Assembly (NCBI GenBank): GCA_900548415.1
Contig: URKO01000087.1
Coordinates: 1-6,095 of the forward strand
Reading direction: 5' to 3'
Origin: an uncultured Porphyromonas sp.
Lineage (GTDB): Bacteria; Bacteroidota; Bacteroidia; Bacteroidales; Porphyromonadaceae
Length of the DNA stretch: 6,095 bases
In this document: positions 1 through 6,053 of the stretch, one piece after another
Numbering within the stretch: the stretch's first letter is position 1
Layout: each line of letters opens with the position of its first letter
Position numbers and translations under genes: made by a program
Notes under the pieces: model-generated
Seen by the model: the letters and a program-made list of their open reading frames with translations, nothing else
What the model was told of the DNA's origin: nothing
Databases searched by the model: none

Positions 1-2
1 GC

Positions 3-920
3 TTAGCATTTGTCTTGAGAGCTTGTCCTGTGGTCCTGCTGCGAACTCTTTTCGCCAGCTTGTGTAGCGGTAAACTTGCCTGCTAGGAGTAGGTAGAGTA
101 GGGCGTTGAGAGCGAGGTCGACCACAAAGAGTATGACGAAGATTATGATATTGACCATCACATAGGAGCTACCAAAGAGGGCGCCGATGTGGTTGAGGTC
201 TTGGACACAGAGGTCGAAAGCGCTCTCCAAGGGCATCCAGTAGTGGCCGAAGAAGCATGAGATGATGACGAGGTGTAGGAGCGCATTGCCCCCGCTGAGG
301 AGCCACTTCCACGGGGCTTGCTTCGTACGTATACAGAGAAGGAGCGGCGCTAGAGCTGCTAGTAGGCAGATGGCGCCCTGCATGTAGATATTGCCGATGA
401 CGCAAAACTCCTGATAGGTCAAGCCGAGCAACCATGCAAAGTAAGCCATCACCCCACAGCACTCAAGGAAGAAGCACCCCACCAAGCTACTGCCGAACGA
501 GGCCATCTCAGGGGCTAGCTGCCCTAGATCGCCTATCATCATACTGACGGGGATGCTCAGGATGGCCAAAAGGAGGATGATACCCCCTAAGATGATGATG
601 CCCGCCCGCCGGTACCTCCTGATGATGCGACCCATGAGGAGATTGACAGGGATTAGTGCTGCGGTGACCCCAGTGAGTAGCAAGATGAACAGGTCAAACC
701 CAATCCCGCTCTTGGCAACCATACTACTATAAACCGCATCGATAGCACTGCCTCCCAAGAGTCGCACCACGGTGCCATATAGGAGAAAGAGCGTATAGAG
801 TACCATAGCCATAAAGAGCGCCAAGGCAGGTTCGCTAAAGGATCGCTTCAGTCGCTTCCAGGCTCTATAGCAAGGATAGAGGGCTGAGAGGCTACAGAGG
901 AGTAGAGATATGAGTAGCAT
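3..920 (-). CDS. Polytopic inner-membrane protein of unknown function
   Basis: I do not recognise this 305-residue protein. Hydrophobic segments lie near residues 1-19, 32-52, 75-97, 107-129, 143-166, 178-197, 208-228 and 253-281, giving about eight membrane spans. Short basic stretches follow the first and third spans (residues 20-26 and 98-106), which suggests that these loops are cytoplasmic. The hydrophilic tail (about 282-305) is rich in Ser, Gln and Lys and ends in Cys at the last residue. Several Cys and Gly residues sit inside span 5 (C149, C154, C155). No transporter, protease or enzyme motif is visible. The gene starts with ATG 53 bases after the repeat-protein gene, the widest gap in the run, and ends in TAA at the window edge. 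It may be the last gene of the operon or have its own weak promoter; I found no convincing -7 box in the gap. That it is a real gene is well supported by length and composition; function is unknown. Confidence 0.8.
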   Translation of the reverse strand: MLLISLLLCSLSALYPCYRAWKRLKRSFSEPALALFMAMVLYTLFLLYGTVVRLLGGSAIDAVYSSMVAKSGIGFDLFILLLTGVTAALIPVNLLMGRIIRRYRRAGIIILGGIILLLAILSIPVSMMIGDLGQLAPEMASFGSSLVGCFFLECCGVMAYFAWLLGLTYQEFCVIGNIYMQGAICLLAALAPLLLCIRTKQAPWKWLLSGGNALLHLVIISCFFGHYWMPLESAFDLCVQDLNHIGALFGSSYVMVNIIIFVILFVVDLALNALLYLLLAGKFTATQAGEKSSQQDHRTSSQDKC

Positions 921-973
921 AAGGTATGTGGTGTGGGGCTATGGCAATGTTTATGTAGCTCTCTCCAAAAGGA

Positions 974-1339
974 TCACAAGATGAGGTAGATGGCAACGGC
1001 AACGGGGAGGTGCCCCTCGATGGTGTAGCGGACTCGGGAGTCGTAGTCGTACCGCTTGTCGCCGCTGTAGATGCGAGGTCCGTCCCACGTGGCGATGACT
1101 CGTGAGTCGTAGTCGTATCGCTTGTCGCCACTGTAGATGCGGGTGCCGTCCCAGGTGGCGATGACCCGTGAATTGTAGTCGTATCGCTTGTCCCCGCTGT
1201 AGAGTCGGGTGCCGTCCCACGTGGCGATGACCTGTGAGTCGTAGTCGTACCGCTTATCTCCGCTATAAATATAGGTCTGAGCTGAGAGGGTGAGGAGGCT
1301 GCTGAGGAGTAGGGTGAGGAGTAAGAGGGCTCGTCTCAT
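974..1339 (-). CDS. Small secreted protein with four tandem 22-residue repeats
   Basis: This is a 121-residue protein. Residues 1-20 form a clear Sec signal peptide (two Arg, then a Leu-rich core, ending LSA before QT), with no lipobox Cys. The mature part is four tandem units of 22 residues (24-45, 46-67, 68-89, 90-111) with consensus [IL]YSGDKRYDYDSRVIATWDGT. Each unit has Tyr/Asp strands and a WDG turn, consistent with small beta-hairpin repeats. Unit 4 departs after SRV: IATWDG is replaced by RYTIEG, followed by a hydrophobic tail (VAVAIYLIL, about 113-121). The pattern resembles small exported repeat proteins of Bacteroidales and perhaps the '4-fold beta flower' type of fold, but that is recollection and needs a profile search. 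The gene starts 12 bases after the upstream DUF4846-like gene, so it is probably co-transcribed. An extracytoplasmic location is likely, and the greasy tail might touch the membrane. No enzymatic motif is seen. Confidence 0.85.
   Translation of the reverse strand: MRRALLLLTLLLSSLLTLSAQTYIYSGDKRYDYDSQVIATWDGTRLYSGDKRYDYNSRVIATWDGTRIYSGDKRYDYDSRVIATWDGPRIYSGDKRYDYDSRVRYTIEGHLPVAVAIYLIL
1007..1270 (-). repeat. Four in-frame 66-bp tandem repeats inside a coding gene
   Basis: Units are at 1205-1270, 1139-1204, 1073-1138 and 1007-1072. By hand comparison neighbouring units 1-2 and 2-3 agree at about 55 of 66 bases, with many differences at third codon positions. Unit 4 matches well only over its first two thirds. 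The repeats are contiguous, without spacers, and keep the reading frame. Because 66 is a multiple of 3, the other frames are also open and periodic here. Confidence 0.95.
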
Positions 1340-1351
1340 ATTATTATGGAG

Positions 1352-2134
1352 TTAGTAATGTCTGAGCTCGTCTTTGTTAAAGCGGAAGACTGAGATCTGT
1401 ATCGCTTCGTCTCCCTCATTGAGTATAAACCACGGGTTGTGCAGAGGGTTGGGATTGCGCACAAGGTGCTTCTCACGAGCTGGGGTATTGCCCTCTATGC
1501 ACATGATCGCCACTTTGCCCGATCTGCTCCGTGCCACATCGACCACCATAACGGCATGACCGTACTTGCGCCCCGGCCGTGCCGGGTAGACGAGCACATC
1601 GCCTGGCATCACATCTTGTATAGCACGGGGCTTGGTCTCCTGATAGAGCGAGAAGGTACTGCAAGCGCCATAGACGCCTCGCATATACCGCTCGAAGGCA
1701 CTACGAGACGCTCCGCCAGAGTAGCGCATCGTCTTGCCATGGACATTGCGAAAGCTGATCTCTCGGTAGCGTCCCTTCTGCCAAAGGTACTCAGCCCGCA
1801 GACGCATAGTCACATCGGCACACTGCTCATCATTGCTGAGGATATCCTGGTCAATCACCGCTGTGGAGAGAAACTGCAAGCGCGCATCGCCCCCCGTGTA
1901 TAGCTGCACCCTAGCACCGCGTGGCTTCAAGGGTAGAGTGCGTAGATAAGCCGTGTAGCTCCCCGCGGGAGCCTCCACACGGCTGTAGCCTGCGGGTGTG
2001 GCTATGTCGCCAATAGTCTGAGCGCCCCACGGATTGCTCGTGCGCATAGAGCGCCATAGCCATAGTCCGCAGAGCAGCATCACCAGAGCCATAGCTCCGA
2101 TGACCAGCAGCGTTATCCTTTTTCGTTTCGTCAT
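1352..2134 (-). CDS. DUF4846-like membrane-anchored protein, possible papain-like fold
   Basis: This 260-residue protein begins with a basic head (MTKRKR) and a single hydrophobic segment (about 7-28). Cys22 is preceded by LL, which is a poor lipobox, so a signal anchor with a periplasmic body is likelier. The body shows blocks that I associate with the Bacteroidota family DUF4846: PAGYSRVEAPAGSY (47-60), LRTLPLKP (64-71), VQLYTGGDAR (76-85), QCADVTMRLRAEYLW (104-118), GDVLVYPARP (178-187) and YGHAVMVVDVA (191-201). The order Cys105 at a helix start, then GD, then GHAV with His193, and Glu214 in IEGN, recalls NlpC/P60 or papain-like hydrolases. A catalytic Cys105-His193 pair is inference only. 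The start is ATG, 12 bases after the transporter's stop, and the stop lies 12 bases before the repeat-protein gene, so it sits mid-operon. The family has no established function that I know of; a cell-envelope role is possible. Confidence 0.85.
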   Translation of the reverse strand: MTKRKRITLLVIGAMALVMLLCGLWLWRSMRTSNPWGAQTIGDIATPAGYSRVEAPAGSYTAYLRTLPLKPRGARVQLYTGGDARLQFLSTAVIDQDILSNDEQCADVTMRLRAEYLWQKGRYREISFRNVHGKTMRYSGGASRSAFERYMRGVYGACSTFSLYQETKPRAIQDVMPGDVLVYPARPGRKYGHAVMVVDVARSRSGKVAIMCIEGNTPAREKHLVRNPNPLHNPWFILNEGDEAIQISVFRFNKDELRHY

Positions 2135-2146
2135 AAGGAGGGTCCT

Positions 2147-3130
2147 CTAATCGTTTTGTTTAGACTTTCGCTTACGGGAGGGCTTTTGGTTGGAGCGTTG
2201 CGTGGCGCGGTGTATCTGGTAGGCGTTGAGGAGGTTTTGCCAGATAGAGTAGGCTGCCATAGCGACGGAGGAGAGCGGGTTGAGGTAGCTCTGCGCTAGC
2301 CAGATGGCGATGGTTGAGTTTTTCTGTCCTAAGCTCTGCCCGAGGGTGATGCTCTCGCCGAGGATTCGCTTGCTGAGCCACTTGCCGAGGGCAAACTGAA
2401 CGATGCAGGCGATCAGCCCCATGACGCCTAGCAGGATCATGGTCGGGATCATCTCTCGTGGCTCCTCAGCAATGAAGTGCACCGTATTGGCCATGATGAG
2501 TGAGAGGCAGAGGAGCCAGACCCAAAAGCTGGCTGAGGGGATCTTCGTGAGCACCCGATAGACGGGCTTGACGCCGTAGCGGACGGCCCAAGCGACGAGT
2601 AGGGGCAGCGTGATGACTGGTAGCACGCGGTAGAAGATCTGCACAAAGGTGGCTCCGTAGTCCATCGCACTACTGCCGAAGAAGCCTAGCAGGAGTGGTG
2701 CTAAGGCGATGACCCCCACGCTGGTGAGCAGAACGTAGGTGGTGCCTAGGGCTACATTGCCCCCGAGGAAGCCGATGACCACGGGAGATGCGGAGGCTGC
2801 GGGGCAAAAGAAGCAGATCATGAGTCCCTCGGCGAGAAGTGTGCTCTCGGAGATGCCCGAGTAGCGCACCAGTAGGTAGCCACCCACAGCTAGCACGATC
2901 TGTATGAGCTGTAGGAGGAAGTGGATGGGTCGTATGCGCAGGTCTCTAGGGGTGAGCTTGAGAAAGCTAAAGAAGAGCATCAGCATCAGCATATAGGGGA
3001 TGGCGGGACTCAGCGTGGAGAGCGGGCGATAGCCAACGATGCCGATGAGTATGGAGAGGGGGAGACCGTAGTCTTTCAGTCGGCGCATGAAGCGTCCTCG
3101 TAGGTCTGCTATATTATAGTGTCTTGTCAT
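2147..3130 (-). CDS. BASS/SBF-type (bile acid:sodium symporter family) transporter
   Basis: This is a 327-residue membrane protein with about nine to ten hydrophobic segments (roughly 22-39, 41-59, 68-89, 97-112, 115-130, 132-151, 160-183, 200-220, 228-248, 271-306). Family hallmarks are CPAASASPVV...GGN.ALG at 109-129 and GQKNS (268-272), YLNP (282-285) and YSIWQN near the last span. These match the crossing-helix and sodium-site regions of the bile acid:sodium symporter superfamily. The substrate cannot be read from sequence; many bacterial members carry organic anions other than bile salts. The C-terminal 20 residues are strongly basic (RATQRSNQKPSRKRKSK) and probably cytoplasmic. The chosen ATG overlaps the queG stop as ATGA, which favours it over an in-frame ATG at 3193 (21 residues longer, buried in queG) and one at 3088. 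Translational coupling to queG is likely. Family confidence is good; the cargo is unknown. Confidence 0.88.
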   Translation of the reverse strand: MTRHYNIADLRGRFMRRLKDYGLPLSILIGIVGYRPLSTLSPAIPYMLMLMLFFSFLKLTPRDLRIRPIHFLLQLIQIVLAVGGYLLVRYSGISESTLLAEGLMICFFCPAASASPVVIGFLGGNVALGTTYVLLTSVGVIALAPLLLGFFGSSAMDYGATFVQIFYRVLPVITLPLLVAWAVRYGVKPVYRVLTKIPSASFWVWLLCLSLIMANTVHFIAEEPREMIPTMILLGVMGLIACIVQFALGKWLSKRILGESITLGQSLGQKNSTIAIWLAQSYLNPLSSVAMAAYSIWQNLLNAYQIHRATQRSNQKPSRKRKSKQND

Positions 3131-4083
3131 AGGGAAGTGGTATGGTTGGCTAAGACCGCCTGGGCATTGCGGAGGAGGTCTTCGTAGGCGCATCGTCGCA
3201 TCGAGGAGCCTATCGTTAAGGTTTCGTAGAGCTGTGGGGTAAAGTTTGCCAGCTGCTCATAAGTTAGCTGGGCAATGGCGGGGCGGATCATAAAGTCTGG
3301 TTCGTCGTGTGGTGCGCAGTGCGCATTGTGCGGACAGACCGTTTGGCAGACGTCACAACCGAAGAGTCTATTGCCTAGACGCTCAGCAACGCCCTCGGGC
3401 CATGCGCCCCGATGCTCGATCGTCAAGTAACTCAGGCAGCGATCTGCGAGGAAAGTGCCGTCTGCCTGCAAAGCTCCTCCAGGGCAACTGTCGATACATC
3501 TCCGACAGCGACCACAGTAGCTACGATCTATCGCTGCGCCGTACTCTAGCGGTAGGGATACGACGAGGAAGCCATAGATAAAGAATGTGCCTAGACGAGG
3601 TATGATCATCATCTTCGAGCGTCCCTGATAGGCTAGGCCGCTCTGCATGATCCAGTAACGTTCCAGTAGCGGAGCCGTGTCGCAGCAGACGCGGCCCGTG
3701 GCTGTTTGGTCAACTTCAGACTGGATGAATGCGAGGAGACGCTCGAGTTTTTTGCGCACTACCTTGTGATAGTCGCGTCCGTATGCATAGTAAGCTACTT
3801 GGGGTGCCGATAGTGGCTGCTTGACAGGCGGGTAATAGCTCTGCGCCACGACGATGATCGACTTAGCTTCGGGGAGTAATTTGCGTGGGTCCGCACGGAC
3901 ATCATCGTAACGCTGTAGGTAGTCTAGGCCGGCGTAAGCTTCTCCCGTGATGGTCTGCTGATAAGCTTGCCACACCTCTGGTGGAACCGCCCCAGCTGGG
4001 GCTAAGCCTACGGCACTCAAGCGTAGCTCATCGTGTGCATAGCGCACGATCAGCTCCGTAGGCGACAGCGACTCATGGGTCAT
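3127..4083 (-). CDS. queG: Epoxyqueuosine reductase QueG
   Basis: QueG is a cytoplasmic cobalamin- and Fe-S-dependent enzyme that reduces epoxyqueuosine to queuosine at tRNA position 34 (GUN anticodons), the last step of the pathway. The 318 residues show the family core. CDTAPLLERYW has Asp135, equivalent to the family's catalytic acid. The first 4Fe-4S motif is Cys190, 193, 196, 200 (CGRCRRCIDSCPGGAL), followed by Cys216 in RCLSYLTIEHRG and LFGCDVCQTVCPHN with Cys243, 246, 250 for the second cluster. Length is somewhat short but normal for Bacteroidota forms, which often lack the C-terminal HEAT-like domain of longer homologues. The segment that usually reads AGLGW.GKN is SGLAYQGRSK here (148-157), a divergent form. 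Its ATG overlaps the radical SAM stop (ATGA), and its own stop overlaps the transporter start the same way, so it is tightly coupled in the operon. Confidence 0.95.
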   Translation of the reverse strand: MTHESLSPTELIVRYAHDELRLSAVGLAPAGAVPPEVWQAYQQTITGEAYAGLDYLQRYDDVRADPRKLLPEAKSIIVVAQSYYPPVKQPLSAPQVAYYAYGRDYHKVVRKKLERLLAFIQSEVDQTATGRVCCDTAPLLERYWIMQSGLAYQGRSKMMIIPRLGTFFIYGFLVVSLPLEYGAAIDRSYCGRCRRCIDSCPGGALQADGTFLADRCLSYLTIEHRGAWPEGVAERLGNRLFGCDVCQTVCPHNAHCAPHDEPDFMIRPAIAQLTYEQLANFTPQLYETLTIGSSMRRCAYEDLLRNAQAVLANHTTSL

Positions 4084-5219
4084 CTTGCTCCAGAGGCATG
4101 TAGTGCCTCGGCACCTGCTTCAAGACGTTTGAGGTGGCAGACGAGGAGCTTGCCCTCATCGTCTCGTAGGTGCATACCATTACCTAGACAGTACTTCCAG
4201 CTCTTGCAGTCGGCACAGGGACCTGTCTTAGCCCACGAGCGATCACGATAACTCTCGAAGCGCTCCTCCCACACCTGCCACAGGTCGTCGTGATGCACGT
4301 TGCCCTGCTTGTGGTCAAAGCGAATACTCGGGCAGGCACTGATAGAGCCGTCGCATAGGATAGAGGCTATGTTTACGCCTGCACGACATTGGTAAAACTG
4401 CTGACGCGTACGTCCCTCGAAGGCTCCTAGATAGCCCTCACAGCCATACTGCGCCTCGATCTCTCCCGCCTCGTTCGTCTCGATGATAAACTGCATCATC
4501 TGGTAGTACTGACTGTCGGAGAGCTGGAGCTGCTTATTCTCCGCAGCACGCCCCACAGGGAAGATCGAGAAGAGTCGCCACCGCTTCACACCCGCATCCA
4601 CCAGTTGCTGACGAAAGGCGGGGAGCGTGTCAAAGTTCATCGGATTGACACAGGTCACCACGTCCCAGACCAAGTCTTCGGCCTGTGTGAGTAGTTGTAT
4701 CGCCCGCCAAGCTCGCTCGTAGCTGAGCGGATGTCCACGCAGAGCGTTGTGTGCCTCGGCAAAGCCATCGAGGCTCACCGTCGCTGTGTGTAGTCCGGCA
4801 CGGCGCAAGCTCTCTAGGCGCTGTGCGTCGAGTAGCATCCCATTGGTCACGATGCCCCAAGGGTAGCCACGACGGTAGAGGGCTAGCCCTGCCTCCTCGA
4901 TGTCCTTCCGCACGAGTGCCTCGCCACCCGTGAAGATGACTAGTAGCTTGTTGGGATCGACGTGAGGTGTCAGCCCATCAATGATCTGTATGAAGTCAGC
5001 GACCGATAGTTCGTCGACCCCACTCTCCACACGGCAGTCGCTGCCGCAGTGCCCGCAGTGCAGGTTGCAGCGCAGCGTGCACTCCCAGAAGAGCGTCGTC
5101 ATCGGATGCCGGCGCACATTCTCCGCCTGCAAGATACGATGCAGGTCTAGTGCGATGCGCTGCTTGAATGCTGGACGTAAGAGCGTCTGCCCGACGGACT
5201 TATGCTTGCTCAGTTTCAT
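4080..5219 (-). CDS. Radical SAM/SPASM enzyme of the rSAM/lipoprotein system
   Basis: This 379-residue enzyme cleaves S-adenosylmethionine with a 4Fe-4S cluster to start radical chemistry, probably on a peptide. The cluster motif CX3CX2C is Cys51, 55, 58 (CNLHCGHC), embedded in WECTLRCNLHCGHCGSDC with extra Cys47 and Cys62. The SAM-binding GGE is 98-100, and VTNG (124-127) and SLDG (149-152) are the usual barrel strands. A Cys-rich C-terminal SPASM-like region holds Cys260, 278, 289, 296, 335, 338, 344 and 361, enough for two auxiliary clusters, as in sulfatase maturases and RiPP-modifying enzymes. Sequence style and the two upstream YGTPT lipoproteins fit the family annotated 'radical SAM enzyme, rSAM/lipoprotein system' (I believe TIGR04133). 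I chose ATG at 5219, 22 bases after lipoprotein B; an in-frame GTG at 5231 would add four residues. The likely substrates are the neighbouring lipoproteins, but this is inference. An alternative is an anaerobic sulfatase-maturase relative, although no sulfatase gene is near. Confidence 0.93.
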   Translation of the reverse strand: MKLSKHKSVGQTLLRPAFKQRIALDLHRILQAENVRRHPMTTLFWECTLRCNLHCGHCGSDCRVESGVDELSVADFIQIIDGLTPHVDPNKLLVIFTGGEALVRKDIEEAGLALYRRGYPWGIVTNGMLLDAQRLESLRRAGLHTATVSLDGFAEAHNALRGHPLSYERAWRAIQLLTQAEDLVWDVVTCVNPMNFDTLPAFRQQLVDAGVKRWRLFSIFPVGRAAENKQLQLSDSQYYQMMQFIIETNEAGEIEAQYGCEGYLGAFEGRTRQQFYQCRAGVNIASILCDGSISACPSIRFDHKQGNVHHDDLWQVWEERFESYRDRSWAKTGPCADCKSWKYCLGNGMHLRDDEGKLLVCHLKRLEAGAEALHASGAR

Positions 5220-5241
5220 TGACGGGATCACAAGGTCTGAC

Positions 5242-5499
5242 TTACTCCTGCTCCTCAGGGATCACTATCTGCTTGGGCTCGAAAGTTGTCGTAGGCGTGC
5301 CATACATCACCATGCCCATGCCGTCTGGTCTAGGTCTAGGCTTGACGAGCGTAGTCGTGTCGGGCTGCTCCGCCTTGTCGCCTTCGCTCGTCCTATGCGT
5401 CGTCCGCGTCTTACAGCTGGAGAAGCCTAAGCAACCGATCAGTGCGAGTAGCGTGCCAACGATTAGGTTCGAAAAGATATTTGAGAGAGTTCGCTTCAT
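5242..5499 (-). CDS. Small YGTPT-motif lipoprotein, putative rSAM substrate (B)
   Basis: This is an 85-residue predicted lipoprotein. The signal peptide (MKRTLSNIFSNLIVG...) ends in LGFSSC, giving lipidated Cys29. An alternative lipobox, LIGC at Cys23, is also acceptable by rule; Cys29 is preferred because lipoprotein A has the matching LGFASC. The mature part is a polar, Thr/Arg/Pro-rich linker (30-59) followed by GMGMVMYGTPTTTFEPK (60-76) and a short acidic end (PEEQE). It has no folded domain. The motif matches residues 33-49 of lipoprotein A as GxGMxxYGTPTxx[YF]ExK. The position 22 bases upstream of the radical SAM gene and the minimal size suggest a precursor peptide tethered to the membrane. 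It would be exported by Sec and lipidated; whether the radical SAM step occurs before export is unknown. The start ATG follows TATTATAAT with no visible Shine-Dalgarno, typical for the phylum. Confidence 0.88.
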   Translation of the reverse strand: MKRTLSNIFSNLIVGTLLALIGCLGFSSCKTRTTHRTSEGDKAEQPDTTTLVKPRPRPDGMGMVMYGTPTTTFEPKQIVIPEEQE

Positions 5500-5536
5500 A
5501 TTATAATAGGAGTGACAGGTAAGTGGTTTGTCCTGA

Positions 5537-5995
5537 CTACTTACGCTCCACTTGGATCTCTATCTCCTTCTTGACCTTACCATTGTTCCACCTTTTAGAG
5601 CCTTTGCTGACGAAGTCGCTCTCCTTGACCTCTACGGTGACCTGCTGGTCTGTGACGACGCCATTCTTCTCACCATCGATGTCCTTCACCTCTAGGACTA
5701 CCTGGTGATCCCTGCGGAATCCGGTGTAGCTACCATCTAGCTCCGCGTTGCCCTGTGCATCGGTGAGCTCCTTTTCATCCCCACGGCTCATAGGTAGGTC
5801 TACCTGAAGACCCTCGACCGGCTTGGCGTCTTGGTCTGTTACACGCACCTTGAACTCATAGTCAACTGTAGGCGTGCCGTACTCAGCCATTCCGCCCCCT
5901 AGGGACTCTGTGCAACTAGCGAATCCCAGCCATCCGAGTAGGAGAGAAGCTCCAGCGGATAGGAGTGAGCGTACGGATAGATAAACTCTTTTCAT
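5537..5995 (-). CDS. Radical SAM-associated putative lipoprotein with beta-sandwich (A)
   Basis: This 152-residue predicted lipoprotein starts at the ATG of MKRVYLSVRS. The in-frame extension to a GTG at 6073 is rejected because it would run through the promoter and spoil the signal peptide. The signal peptide (1-27) ends LGFASC with lipidated Cys28; Phe at -3 is tolerated in this phylum and is shared with lipoprotein B. Next comes GGGMAEYGTPTVDYEFK (33-49), the motif shared with lipoprotein B. The rest (about 47-150) looks like a carboxypeptidase-regulatory/CNA-B-type beta-sandwich: VTDQDAKPVEGLQVDL, then TDAQGNAEL, then VVLEVKDIDGEKNG, and a final Lys/Glu strand. This combination is what annotation pipelines call 'radical SAM-associated putative lipoprotein' (I believe TIGR04134). 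It is the first gene after the promoter and would face the periplasm or the outer surface. It is the likely partner or substrate of the radical SAM enzyme two genes downstream; its function is unknown. Confidence 0.9.
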   Translation of the reverse strand: MKRVYLSVRSLLSAGASLLLGWLGFASCTESLGGGMAEYGTPTVDYEFKVRVTDQDAKPVEGLQVDLPMSRGDEKELTDAQGNAELDGSYTGFRRDHQVVLEVKDIDGEKNGVVTDQQVTVEVKESDFVSKGSKRWNNGKVKKEIEIQVERK

Positions 5996-6021
5996 ATTGA
6001 GAGGCATTATTGATACAGAGG

Positions 6022-6053
6022 CAAATGTAGCACAAAAAAAGGAATCTACCAAA
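6022..6053 (-). promoter_or_regulatory. Bacteroidota-type promoter for the operon
   Basis: Read on the minus strand, TTTG (6053-6050) is followed by 20 bases and then TACATTTG (6029-6022). This matches the Bacteroidota primary sigma pattern, TTTG near -33 and TAnnTTTG near -7. Transcription would start near 6015-6018, giving a leader of about 20 bases before the ATG at 5995. It is the only clear match that I see upstream of any gene here, so it probably drives the whole run. Confidence 0.65.

Noticed and set aside
921..973. Promoter or terminator between the repeat protein and the last membrane protein gene
   Set aside because: No TAnnTTTG box with a spaced TTTG and no stem with a T-run were found in the 53-base gap.
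892..1220. Other-frame minus-strand reading frames through the 66-bp repeats
   Set aside because: They are open only because the repeat length is a multiple of 3. They lack a signal peptide and have biased Arg/His/Thr composition typical of shadow frames.
1007..1270. CRISPR array
   Set aside because: The units are contiguous, 66 bases long, without unique spacers, and encode a conserved protein repeat.
1439..1903. Plus-strand reading frame of 154 codons opposite the DUF4846-like gene
   Set aside because: It is antisense to a well-supported gene, has no family features and no promoter, and is best explained as a high-GC shadow.
3131..3193. Longer transporter start at ATG 3193
   Set aside because: It would overlap queG by 67 bases and adds a Pro/Arg-rich stretch unlike the family, whereas ATG 3130 forms an ATGA overlap with the queG stop.
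4080..5219. Anaerobic sulfatase-maturating enzyme
   Set aside because: The radical SAM and SPASM layout is similar, but there is no sulfatase nearby, and the two motif-sharing lipoproteins upstream fit the rSAM/lipoprotein family better.
5220..5231. GTG start of the radical SAM gene at 5231
   Set aside because: It adds only four residues (MIPS) before an ATG with a similar context; the ATG at 5219 is preferred, though GTG cannot be excluded.
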